Part shown: one piece after another, positions 1-8,369 of the stretch
Layout of the letters: every line of letters begins with the position of its first letter
Position numbering within the stretch: position 1 is the stretch's first letter
DNA from: Bacteroidales bacterium
GTDB lineage: Bacteria; Bacteroidota; Bacteroidia; Bacteroidales; UBA932
Direction of reading: 5' to 3'
Length of the DNA stretch: 32,676 nucleotides
Assembly (NCBI GenBank): GCA_022648685.1
Contig: JALCMW010000014.1
Span: 1 to 32,676 of the forward strand
The notes under the pieces: generated by a model
What the model was told of the DNA's origin: nothing
The model's database searches: none
Seen by the model: only the letters and a program-made list of their open reading frames with translations
Program-made: the position numbers and the translations under genes

Positions 1-192
1 TTGCCTATCTCGAAATTGTAGTCTTTCTCCTCAACTCGAAAAAACTCGAATTTTTTTGTTACAGACTTTTCTTCTTTTTTGCTTCGTTTCTCTACCTCGT
101 TCTCTCTCTCAATGTTGTCAATGATCTATGCGCTCTTAACGCTGCGCCTCAAAAATGATGATAAAACATATCGTTATTTCCGAAACGGGCAG
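1..192 (-). other. Probable leader of an rRNA (16S) operon, minus strand, cut by window edge
   Basis: The minus strand downstream of the promoter is non-coding and reads GATCATTGACAACATTGAGA (around 106-125), then purine-rich sequence rich in GAGA and GAAACGAAGC (around 72-105), then an AT-rich stretch with a repeated TCGAGTT. Bacteroidota pre-16S leaders typically carry a TTGACAnnnTTGA-like antitermination or processing segment followed by such purine-rich spacer, so the 16S gene is expected just beyond position 1. The 16S gene itself is not in the window; the identity is inferred from remembered leader sequences. Confidence 0.6.
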
Positions 193-223
193 CAAAGATA
201 CGCACTTTTTGCATTCTTACAAA
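193..223 (-). promoter_or_regulatory. Consensus Bacteroidota promoter, probably for an rRNA operon off the left edge
   Basis: Read on the minus strand, a TTTG box (220-223) is followed after exactly 19 bp by TATCTTTG (193-200), a full match to the Bacteroidota housekeeping promoter TTTG-N19-21-TAnnTTTG. Transcription would run toward position 1. No credible minus-strand ORF follows within the window; instead there is a leader-like sequence, so the target is probably a structural RNA. The promoter is divergent to the transporter gene starting at 403. Confidence 0.8.
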
Positions 224-319
224 TATTTTTCGCTTTTTTTTATAAAAACATACGATCGAAACCTTAATAAGGAAATCCATAAAGTCATATTATAGACGGA
301 AAGATTACGGGAATATTCC

Positions 320-327
320 TATATTTG
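320..327 (+). promoter_or_regulatory. -7 promoter element (TATATTTG) upstream of the OPT transporter gene
   Basis: TATATTTG matches TAnnTTTG and lies 75 bp before the start codon at 403. No TTTG box was found at the usual upstream distance, so only the -7 half is supported. The 224-402 stretch contains nothing else recognisable. Confidence 0.5.
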
Positions 328-402
328 TAATGGAAATGCCTGAAACGATACTGGAAATCCGCACAAATCTGCATAAATAAAAATCATATTATTCGCTTAC
401 AA

Positions 403-2424
403 ATGGAAAATCAGAAACAATCATTACCTGAAAACGCCCATCGGGAACTGAAACCCGGAGAGAAATACAAGCCGCTCATGTCTCCGGACAAGTCTTATCC
501 CGAAGTAACGGTATACTCGGTAACGGTAGGCCTGCTCATGACAGTGATCTTTTCAGCCGCGGCAGCTTTCCTGGGATTAAAAGTCGGACAGGTGTTCGAA
601 GCAGCCATACCTATCGCAATCATTGCAGTAGGCATGACAGGAGCATTGAAAAAGAAAAACGGACTTGGTCAGAATGTCATAATCCAGTCTATAGGAGGTT
701 GTTCCGGAGCCATCGTCGCCGGTGCAATATTCACATTACCGGCTTTATACATTCTGCAGGGAAAAACGGATGCCGCCGGGAATTTAATGTACCCGGGACT
801 TAATGTAAATTTCATGCAGATGTTTCTTTCCTCGCTGTTGGGAGGGATTCTGGGCATCTTGTTCCTTATTCCGTTCAGAAAATATTTCGTTAAGGAAATG
901 CACGGAAAATATCCTTTCCCCGAAGCCACGGCAACAACCCAGGTGCTGATAAGCGGAGCCAACGGGGGAACCGGAGCGAAGACCCTGCTGATAAGCGGTC
1001 TCATAGGCGGACTATACGATTTCATAGTATCCACTTTCGGACTTTGGGCCGAAACGATCTCCACGACCGTGACAAGCATAGGCAGGATAATAGCCGACAA
1101 GGCCAAAGTCGTATTGAAGATGAATACCGGAGCCGCAGTTTTGGGCTTGGGATATATAGTCGGTTTGAAATACTCTTTTATAATATGTTGCGGCAGCCTC
1201 CTGGTATGGCTGGTGATAATTCCTCTCATGAATCTGATATGGGGAGGGAATGTAATAGACTTGATGGGATCTGGAATAACAACCGCGATACATGATATGT
1301 CAGCTGATCAGATCTTCAGGGAATATGCGAGACATATAGGCATAGGAGGCATAGCTACTGCAGGCATAATAGGAATCATAAAGTCCTTCGGCGTAATAAA
1401 ATCGGCCGTAGGACTTGCCGCGAATGAATTCAAAAAGAAAAACGGAAAAGGAGAAAAGCCGGAAAGGACACAGGAAGATCTTCCGATGAAAATAATCGTA
1501 AGCGGCATAATTATAACACTTCTGGTCGTATTTGCGTTCTTCGCTTTCGGAGGCATTGTAAACAACATCTGGCAAGCTGTCGTAGGACTTCTGATAGTGG
1601 CCGTGATATCTTTTCTGTTCACTACCGTTGCAGCCAATGCAATAGCGATAGTCGGAACGAATCCCGTAAGCGGCATGACCCTTATGACGTTGATAATAGC
1701 TTCCCTGATTCTGGTTGCCGTCGGATTGAAAGGCAATGCAGGAATGGCTGCTTCACTTGTAATAGGAGGAGTAGTATGTACGGCATTGTCCATGTCCGGA
1801 TCTTTCATTACCGACCTGAAGATAGGATACTGGATAGGAACGACTCCGAAGAAGCAGGAAGCATGGAAATTTCTCGGAACAATAGTAGCCGCAGCAACTG
1901 TCTGCGGAGTCATGCTGATCCTGAACAAGACATACGGATTTACAGGAGACAAAGCGCTGGTAGCCCCTCAGGCTAATGCAATGGCTGCCGTAATAGAGCC
2001 GATGATGAACGGAGGAGGTGCACCTTGGCTGCTTTACGCGATAGGAGCGGTGATAGCCATCGTCCTGACAATATTTAAAGTCCCCGCCCTTGCCTTCGCT
2101 TTGGGGATGTTCATCCCTATCGATCTCAACTTGCCCTTACTTGTAGGAGGAGCCGTTTCGTGGTTCGTAGGAAGCCGTTCGAAAGATAAGGAAACAAACA
2201 GGCTGCGTCAGGAAAAAGGGACTTTGATAGCTTCCGGATTCATAGCCGGAGGAGCCTTGATGGGTGTTGTAAGCGCCATTTTGAAATTCGCTAAGATAGA
2301 CTGGTTCATGTCCGGATGGAACAGTACGTTCGCAGAGCCGATAGCCATAATCCCATATATTGCGATAATAGCTTATCTGATAATAGCTTCAATGAAGATA
2401 AAACAAGGAAATCTTAAAGCATAA
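403..2424 (+). CDS. OPT-family oligopeptide transporter
   Basis: This is a 673-residue polytopic inner-membrane protein of the OPT (oligopeptide transporter) family, expected to import small peptides, or possibly metal-chelator conjugates, with protons. About 35 hydrophilic residues come first, then many hydrophobic segments with Gly-rich motifs, including a family-like stretch near residues 57-65 (FLGLKVGQV) and PFPEATATTQ near residues 170-180. A charged cytoplasmic loop (KKKNGKGEKPE) lies near residue 345. The length fits bacterial members. The next gene, a tripeptidase, starts only 11 bp after the stop, which suggests a peptide uptake-and-hydrolysis unit. The substrate cannot be read from sequence. 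Confidence 0.9.
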   Translation: MENQKQSLPENAHRELKPGEKYKPLMSPDKSYPEVTVYSVTVGLLMTVIFSAAAAFLGLKVGQVFEAAIPIAIIAVGMTGALKKKNGLGQNVIIQSIGGCSGAIVAGAIFTLPALYILQGKTDAAGNLMYPGLNVNFMQMFLSSLLGGILGILFLIPFRKYFVKEMHGKYPFPEATATTQVLISGANGGTGAKTLLISGLIGGLYDFIVSTFGLWAETISTTVTSIGRIIADKAKVVLKMNTGAAVLGLGYIVGLKYSFIICCGSLLVWLVIIPLMNLIWGGNVIDLMGSGITTAIHDMSADQIFREYARHIGIGGIATAGIIGIIKSFGVIKSAVGLAANEFKKKNGKGEKPERTQEDLPMKIIVSGIIITLLVVFAFFAFGGIVNNIWQAVVGLLIVAVISFLFTTVAANAIAIVGTNPVSGMTLMTLIIASLILVAVGLKGNAGMAASLVIGGVVCTALSMSGSFITDLKIGYWIGTTPKKQEAWKFLGTIVAAATVCGVMLILNKTYGFTGDKALVAPQANAMAAVIEPMMNGGGAPWLLYAIGAVIAIVLTIFKVPALAFALGMFIPIDLNLPLLVGGAVSWFVGSRSKDKETNRLRQEKGTLIASGFIAGGALMGVVSAILKFAKIDWFMSGWNSTFAEPIAIIPYIAIIAYLIIASMKIKQGNLKA

Positions 2425-2435
2425 ATCATAAAAAC

Positions 2436-3656
2436 ATGGAAAAGATAATAGACAGATTCCTGAGGTACATTTCGGTTGACACGCAATCAAACGAAGAATC
2501 CCAGACACAGCCGAGTACAAAAAAGCAGCTTGATCTTTTGAAAATGCTCAATACCGAGCTTAATGCAATGGGCATAGATGCAGCTATGGATGAATACGGA
2601 TACGTAATGGGAACGATACCCTCGAACATCAATAAGAAAGTCCCGAGAATAGGATTCATATCCCATGTGGACACCGCTCCGGATGCTTCAGGTTCAAACA
2701 TAAAGCCTCAGATTATCGAAAATTACGACGGAGGTGAAATTCCTTTGAAAGGAGTTCCGGGGCTGGCTCTCAAGCCTTCCGAATTTCCTGAGATGGTCAA
2801 ATATAAAGGAGAAACTCTTATAACTACAGACGGGACAACTCTGCTCGGAGCCGATGACAAAGCCGGAGTCGCGGAAATAATGGATGCGGCGCAGTATATT
2901 GCTGAACATCCCGAATTCAAGCATGGGGAGATAAAAATTGGTTTCACGCCTGACGAAGAAATAGGCCGGGGCGTAGTGAAATTCGACGTGAAGAAATTCG
3001 GAGCCGATTATGCATATACGTTTGACGGAGGAGAAGTAGGTGAATTGGAATATGAAAATTTCAATGCAGCATCCGCTGTAATAAAGATACAAGGGATGAA
3101 TGTCCATCCGGGATATGCCAAGGGAAAGATGAAAAACGCTATCCTTATAGGAATGGAATTGAACGGACTGCTTCCTGTGGAACAAAAGCCTGAATTCACG
3201 GAAGGATATGAAGGTTTCTTCCACATCGTCAGCTTTAAAGGTTCGGTGGAAGAAGCCGTCATGTCATATATAATAAGAGATCATGACAGGGATATTTTCG
3301 AATCGAGGAAATCCATGATGGAGAAATGCGTGGATTTCATCAACGGCAAATACGGTAAAGGAACCGCCACTGCAACTATAAAAGATCAATACTATAATAT
3401 GCGTAAAGAAATAGAACCTCACTACCATATTGTGGAAAAAGCTGTCAAAGCTATGGAAATGGCAGGAATAAAACCTAAAATACAACCTATAAGAGGAGGT
3501 ACCGACGGCGCCAATTTATCATTCAAGGGGTTGCCTTGTCCGAATATATTTGCCGGAGGATTGAATTTTCATGGAAAAATGGAATTCGTTCCGCTCGAAA
3601 GTATGGAAAAAGCTTCAAAGGTCATTCTGAATCTTGCAAGCCTTTTCGCCGAATGA
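2436..3656 (+). CDS. pepT: Peptidase T (tripeptide aminopeptidase)
   Basis: PepT is a cytoplasmic di-zinc M20B peptidase that removes the N-terminal residue of tripeptides. At 406 residues it has the normal family length, and all catalytic positions are visible: H77 and D79 (SHVDTAPD), bridging D140 (GADDKAG), E174/E175 (PDEEIGRG), D197 (FDGGE) and the C-terminal zinc ligand H379 (NFHGK), the last at the same number as in the E. coli enzyme. It is probably cotranscribed with the OPT transporter 11 bp upstream, giving import and hydrolysis in one unit. Its last 35 bp overlap, in the opposite direction, the 3' end of the OstA-like gene. Confidence 0.96.
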   Translation: MEKIIDRFLRYISVDTQSNEESQTQPSTKKQLDLLKMLNTELNAMGIDAAMDEYGYVMGTIPSNINKKVPRIGFISHVDTAPDASGSNIKPQIIENYDGGEIPLKGVPGLALKPSEFPEMVKYKGETLITTDGTTLLGADDKAGVAEIMDAAQYIAEHPEFKHGEIKIGFTPDEEIGRGVVKFDVKKFGADYAYTFDGGEVGELEYENFNAASAVIKIQGMNVHPGYAKGKMKNAILIGMELNGLLPVEQKPEFTEGYEGFFHIVSFKGSVEEAVMSYIIRDHDRDIFESRKSMMEKCVDFINGKYGKGTATATIKDQYYNMRKEIEPHYHIVEKAVKAMEMAGIKPKIQPIRGGTDGANLSFKGLPCPNIFAGGLNFHGKMEFVPLESMEKASKVILNLASLFAE

Positions 3657-6117
3657 TACGGGCTTTCCGTTTTTCATAACGGGCTTTATATCTTTCAACA
3701 CGAAGACTATCCTTCAAATCCTGCTTCCGCCGGGCTTGGAGGATTTTTTCTATCTTTTTCCTTAATCTTATTTCCCGTGCCTTCTTTTCGGCGGCTTTTT
3801 TATCATCGGCACGCTTTTGCAGGAGCGCTATCTTTGCATTACGTGCATCAATACGGACTTGCTTGCGGCGTTGACGGTCTGACAAAACTTTTGTTATCGT
3901 ATCTGCAGGCGCAGATGGAGCGTCCAGGACTGTAGTATCGGAAACGGTTTTACTTGTTCCAAGACTGTCTGCAATTAGCAATGTACTGTCTTTTGCCGAT
4001 AATGAGAGGCTGTCTGCACTCTTTAGAGCGTTCTGTTTTGCCGAATCCGCTTCCTCACGGTGCCGGACGGCACGGATTTTCCTAAGGGAATCATTTCTGG
4101 CGATAGTCTTATATACATTATCCATATACCCGGGGAAATATGTATTCGTTTCATAGAAAGTGGTTCTCGGCCGGGAATCATAGAGTTCCCTTTGGGAAGG
4201 CCGCAAATCCAAAGGCGTTATGTCATTTTTGCTTTTAGGACGCCGGTCAGGCTGCCATTCAAATCCTTTGAGATGTTTTTCTTCTTTCGGAAGCTGCACG
4301 ACAGGATAAGCATCGTTTTTGGATGCATCGAAATAATAGATACGTTCTATTTCCCCGTTATTCAGGACTGCATACAGCATTTTCGAGTTCACTTTGTTGA
4401 CTGTAGCCAAGGCATCATGTTCTTTCAGATAAAACAAAGCCATGGCATCGCCGAGGGCATCAAATCGTTTCAACGTTCCTGAAGAATCGAAATAAGCTAC
4501 CATTTCGGTACTTTTTATCTGATCGAAAGAGACGGAATCCTCTTGTGTTATTATGAAAGCGTCAGACATAAGATTCGCCCGCTCTGCCGTCTTGTTCCTT
4601 ATAAGGACATAGATACTGTCGGCTGAGTATTGCCTCGACAACTCATTCCAGACAACCGGTTTCCTGTAAAGTCTTATAAGGGAGTCCAGATCATTGTATT
4701 CCAGAGAATCACAGACAATCTGGATATCATTCCTGAATAATTTGACATTTTTGACCGCAAGCAGAAAACCAATCTTGGATGTATCTTTTTGTTGCCTCCC
4801 GGTAGAATCTATTACGGTAGAATCTATCGAAGAAACCTGAGGCTTGACGCTTAGGGAATCCGAAACAGGACCGCCTGAAAGAGTATCATTTTTCGAAGAT
4901 AATGTATCCACAGGCGGAGTTTCCGGCAGTGGTCCTTTATTACCTTCCTTCCCTTTATCCGGCTTGCTGTCCGGTTTGTTCCCAAGTTTGCCATCCGGCA
5001 TATTATCAGGATTATCCGCCGCCGCTTCAGCAGCTTTCTCGGCAGCTGCCGCGGCTGCTTTTTTCCTATATTCGGTTACAGGATCTCCGTTAAGATCCTT
5101 GAGTCTGGATTCTGCCTCATCAACGACAACGGAATCTATATCACATTTCCTCCTTGTACGATACACAAGGGTGTCTCCTCCGAAATAAACGGTATCGACT
5201 TTTTCTTTGTCAGCCGTCTTCATTACTACGGCAGGTTTTCTGGTAAGTGTAAGCTGCGACAAAGTATCACAGAAAAACATATGTCCGGCAAGCGAAAACA
5301 CATTACGGGTCGTATCGGATATCTGCACATGACCCAGCATTTCCACATTTTTCGGGGTCCTGTAATAATAAAGGGAATCCGACCAGCCTTCTTGTTCGGG
5401 AGTCATTACATGGACACTTTTTGTAAAAAAGAATATATCCTTGTTTCTATTATACCAGCCGCCGTTTGCGGAAAGCATATCATTTTCTTTCCATGCATTC
5501 GTATTATTGCCGAAAGTCGCAACCGTAAGAGCCGTCTGATATGAAATTCTGGAAGTCTTCACGAACACCGAATCGGAAAACATATTCACATTGTCGTAAA
5601 ATGTAAAAGTCTTTATTTTGGAATCGTATGTTCCGCTAAGGCTCTCTATTATCTCCCCGTCGCTATCTTTCATCGCACCCCCATTCTGGAAAACGGCGAC
5701 ACTATCTTTTGTATTGAAATCGAGATACCTTGTCCTGAGAACATTATGATCCTTATCCTCAAGCTGGACCACGCCTCCTCGGAACTGGGCCAGGTTTCCG
5801 TCTATGTCATAATCCAATTTATCGCTCTGAAGCACAGTCCTGTTCTGGATCACACGGACATGACCTATCGCATGGATTATTCTGGCATCGACATCCCACA
5901 TTGCAGTATCGCAATCGAGATATGTATCGTTGTGCAGGAAAACAGCCGGATTCCCGATTACTTTTCTGTAAGTCCTGCCGTATTGTTCGATAAGCTGTGC
6001 GGATTGCGCACTCATAAGACGCACAAGACTATCTTTTTGTCCTGATTCCTGTGCAAAAGAAGGAATGGCGGAACATAAAACAAGAAAAAGATATATGAAC
6101 TTACGGCAAATATGCAT
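3622..6117 (-). CDS. OstA/LptA-like lipopolysaccharide-transport protein, extended form
   Basis: This is an 831-residue exported protein with a clear signal peptide (MHICRKFIYLFLVLCSAIPSFAQ). Residues about 50-320 show the alternating beta-strand pattern of OstA/LptA-type proteins (DTYLDCDTAMWD, HVRVIQNRTVLQSDKLDYD), which form the periplasmic bridge carrying LPS to the outer membrane. A low-complexity Ala/Lys/Pro/Asp linker (about 350-447) precedes a second OstA-like stretch (about 448-650, KLFRNDIQIVCDSLEYND). The tail is Ser/Thr/Asp-rich and ends in about 90 strongly basic residues. It is last in the guaB operon, and its ATG shares one base with the stop of the SurA-type gene (TAATG). A direct LPS role is inferred from the fold and context. 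Confidence 0.85.
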   Translation of the reverse strand: MHICRKFIYLFLVLCSAIPSFAQESGQKDSLVRLMSAQSAQLIEQYGRTYRKVIGNPAVFLHNDTYLDCDTAMWDVDARIIHAIGHVRVIQNRTVLQSDKLDYDIDGNLAQFRGGVVQLEDKDHNVLRTRYLDFNTKDSVAVFQNGGAMKDSDGEIIESLSGTYDSKIKTFTFYDNVNMFSDSVFVKTSRISYQTALTVATFGNNTNAWKENDMLSANGGWYNRNKDIFFFTKSVHVMTPEQEGWSDSLYYYRTPKNVEMLGHVQISDTTRNVFSLAGHMFFCDTLSQLTLTRKPAVVMKTADKEKVDTVYFGGDTLVYRTRRKCDIDSVVVDEAESRLKDLNGDPVTEYRKKAAAAAAEKAAEAAADNPDNMPDGKLGNKPDSKPDKGKEGNKGPLPETPPVDTLSSKNDTLSGGPVSDSLSVKPQVSSIDSTVIDSTGRQQKDTSKIGFLLAVKNVKLFRNDIQIVCDSLEYNDLDSLIRLYRKPVVWNELSRQYSADSIYVLIRNKTAERANLMSDAFIITQEDSVSFDQIKSTEMVAYFDSSGTLKRFDALGDAMALFYLKEHDALATVNKVNSKMLYAVLNNGEIERIYYFDASKNDAYPVVQLPKEEKHLKGFEWQPDRRPKSKNDITPLDLRPSQRELYDSRPRTTFYETNTYFPGYMDNVYKTIARNDSLRKIRAVRHREEADSAKQNALKSADSLSLSAKDSTLLIADSLGTSKTVSDTTVLDAPSAPADTITKVLSDRQRRKQVRIDARNAKIALLQKRADDKKAAEKKAREIRLRKKIEKILQARRKQDLKDSLRVERYKARYEKRKARIIRRKGLQDSE

Positions 6118-7502
6118 TATTCTTCGGGAGAGACTATTTTTGAAATCCAGCCTTTTCTTGAGAAATTACAATCTTTAAAAATAGGATCAATGGCGATATA
6201 TGAAACCTTGATCTTGTCATCGATGAAATTGTTGATGGCTTCTTCCCTCTTTTGCTTTTCAACTTCCTCCATAAGTTCGCTGTAATCTTCCTTGAAAGTA
6301 GCCGTATGCGCTGGTATTATCCTGTCGACTCTTATTATCTTGTACACGGTATTACCATTACGGCCCTCATTATCAAGGGACTCCACAGGCTTGGATATTT
6401 CACCTTCCTTCAAATCCTTGATGGCCAGATAATCCTGGGCTTTCAATTTATCTATTTCGAAATAAGCGGAGCCGGTACCCGGATCTGCCATCTGTCCGCC
6501 GTTTGTCTTGGTTGCGGGATCCTGTGAATAGAATTTTGCGGCGAATTGGAATGTTACGGCATTATTCATGATTTCGGTTCTTAGACTGTCAAGCATCTTG
6601 AAAGCCTTGTCCCTGTCTTCATCCGTATATCTCGGTTTCATGAGTATATGCCTTGCGTCGAACATATCCCCGTTTTTCTTCATGACTTGTATAAGGTGGA
6701 ATCCGTCAGGAGTTTCAACGATCTGGGATATCATACCGGGTTTCAACGACATTGCCGCATCGGAAAAAGCCGGCCAGAATATCGATTTTGAAGCCATTCC
6801 CAATTCACCCCCTTTCATGGCGCTTCCCGGATCTTCGGAATAAATTCTCGCCAGGGTTGAAAACTTTTCACCGTTTATTATCCTTTCGCGCAGAGCCAGA
6901 AGTTTTTCCTTTACGGCCATGTTTGCAGCTTTACGGTCAGGATAGATGCAAATTTCACTCAATTGATATTTTATGGGTATCACAGGAAGATCAGCCTGAT
7001 CGACAGTGTCCATGTAATTTCTGATATCATTCGGAGTGATTTCAGGCATCTTGGAAATAATCTGCCCTTGCTCCTGTTGAGTAAGACTGAGATTTTCCAG
7101 CTGCCGTCTCCATTCGCTTCTCAATCTGAACAACGGCTTTCCGAAATAAGCTTCGACATTTTCATCTCCGCCCAGTTTTGTTCTGATGTCGTCAATCCTG
7201 TTATTCAGATTTTCTTCCACCATATCCTGGTTGATATTGAGGGAATCAAGTCTGGCCTGCATCAAAAACAGCTTGGAACTCAGGATATCCTCAAGTACGC
7301 TGCAACGGGTACTCTGATCCGAAGTATAGTTTTGAGCTCTCTGCATCTGCATCTCGCCCTCTATGTCAGACAAAGATATCATCTCATTGCCGACCACCGC
7401 TACCGTCTTGTCGATAAGTCCTTTGGGGTAAGTCTGGGCATGAGCGGAAAAAGCTATCGCGACTATAGCCGGAACAGCCAACAATCTCAAAATGTTCCTC
7501 AT
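6117..7502 (-). CDS. surA: SurA-type periplasmic peptidyl-prolyl isomerase
   Basis: This is a 461-residue exported foldase that chaperones outer-membrane beta-barrel proteins. A signal peptide (MRNILRLLAVPAIVAIAFSAHAQ) is followed by a SurA-N helical chaperone segment beginning TVAVVGNEMISLSDIEGEM. Two parvulin-like (PpiC) repeats follow: about 175-280, with EDPGSAMKGGELG and ETPDGFHLIQV, and about 282-395, starting DARHILMKP and containing SQDPATKTNGGQM. The length and order match SurA. Nine bases separate it from the lipoprotein gene upstream, and its TAA overlaps the ATG of the OstA-like gene, so the three envelope genes are translationally coupled. Whether this copy or another is the main SurA in this organism is unknown. 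Confidence 0.92.
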   Translation of the reverse strand: MRNILRLLAVPAIVAIAFSAHAQTYPKGLIDKTVAVVGNEMISLSDIEGEMQMQRAQNYTSDQSTRCSVLEDILSSKLFLMQARLDSLNINQDMVEENLNNRIDDIRTKLGGDENVEAYFGKPLFRLRSEWRRQLENLSLTQQEQGQIISKMPEITPNDIRNYMDTVDQADLPVIPIKYQLSEICIYPDRKAANMAVKEKLLALRERIINGEKFSTLARIYSEDPGSAMKGGELGMASKSIFWPAFSDAAMSLKPGMISQIVETPDGFHLIQVMKKNGDMFDARHILMKPRYTDEDRDKAFKMLDSLRTEIMNNAVTFQFAAKFYSQDPATKTNGGQMADPGTGSAYFEIDKLKAQDYLAIKDLKEGEISKPVESLDNEGRNGNTVYKIIRVDRIIPAHTATFKEDYSELMEEVEKQKREEAINNFIDDKIKVSYIAIDPIFKDCNFSRKGWISKIVSPEE

Positions 7503-7511
7503 TTTTTCAAA

Positions 7512-8369
7512 TTAATAGATTACAAAATTTTCTTTTTCCCGCGCATTGTTTAGCAACTCTCGTTCCAAAGTTGAAATCAACGCATGTTTTCTTGTACTTA
7601 TTATTATATCCCTGATTCTGTCCGTGCAATATTCCAAAGGAGCGATTTCACCGGCCCTCATCATCCTTGAAATATAAGCGATATCCTCATTACCGTGATT
7701 ATCAGGTATATCGATATAAGAGTTACTCATTTTGGAAAGCATTGTAACATAATCCGTACCGAATTCCCTTGCAAGGGTTATGACATCAATCCATTTGTCG
7801 GAATAATCCGAATACTTCAACGCTGAAGAAAAAGCAAGGCTGTCCGCTTCTACAAGATCGTTTACTTTTACAGATCCCATCTTTCTCTTGATTATTTCCA
7901 GATTCGGGGAATCGTCCATAATACTTAAGAAACGGGCCTTGACAATGGGAACTTCAAGTTTGAATTTATCGCTGTGCTTATTATAGTATGTTTCGATCTC
8001 TTCATCCGTAACAGTGGTATCCAGACGTTCATTTATATATCTTTGTTCATAGCGGTATTTAAGCAAAGATGCTTTGTATGCCTCGAGTTCCTTGGATACG
8101 TCTTTTTCATTTTTTGAAAGCTGTTGTTGAGCCATCTCCATGAATACCTGGTCTGAAGCCCATGAATTGATATACTGCAAAGAAAGTCTGGTACTGTCTT
8201 CCGAAGAAACGCCGTCCGGTATATACGCAGCCAATTGCGATCGGTACAATTTATGGGAACCGACTTTCGCTACTGCATCATCGTCCTTAAGGAAAGATGA
8301 TATCGCTTTGCAAGAAACCAGCCCGGAAAAGACCGAAGCAATCGACAGGAATATGATAAGCCGTTTCAT
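7512..8369 (-). CDS. SurA-N-like lipoprotein, probable periplasmic chaperone
   Basis: This is a 285-residue predicted lipoprotein: a hydrophobic signal ends in the lipobox LVSC with the lipidated Cys at residue 20. After it, AVAKVGSHKLYRSQLAAYIP resembles the start of SurA/PpiD-type proteins (a first helix after VAKVG), and TTVTDEEIETYYNKHSDKFK matches the segment that precedes parvulin domains. A convincing catalytic PpiC motif is not visible, so it may act only as a chaperone. Its ATG overlaps the guaB stop (ATGA, 4 bp) and the SurA gene follows after 9 bp. Bacteroidales commonly carry such a second, poorly conserved SurA-like gene at this position. Confidence 0.8.
   Translation of the reverse strand: MKRLIIFLSIASVFSGLVSCKAISSFLKDDDAVAKVGSHKLYRSQLAAYIPDGVSSEDSTRLSLQYINSWASDQVFMEMAQQQLSKNEKDVSKELEAYKASLLKYRYEQRYINERLDTTVTDEEIETYYNKHSDKFKLEVPIVKARFLSIMDDSPNLEIIKRKMGSVKVNDLVEADSLAFSSALKYSDYSDKWIDVITLAREFGTDYVTMLSKMSNSYIDIPDNHGNEDIAYISRMMRAGEIAPLEYCTDRIRDIIISTRKHALISTLERELLNNAREKENFVIY

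Noticed and set aside
79..267. 62-codon plus-strand open frame in the left intergenic region
   Set aside because: It lies across the minus-strand promoter and leader-like sequence, has low-complexity Phe/Leu-rich composition, and no recognisable domain.
1308..1952. 214-codon minus-strand open frame inside the OPT transporter gene
   Set aside because: It is a shadow of the transporter frame with no motif or promoter of its own.
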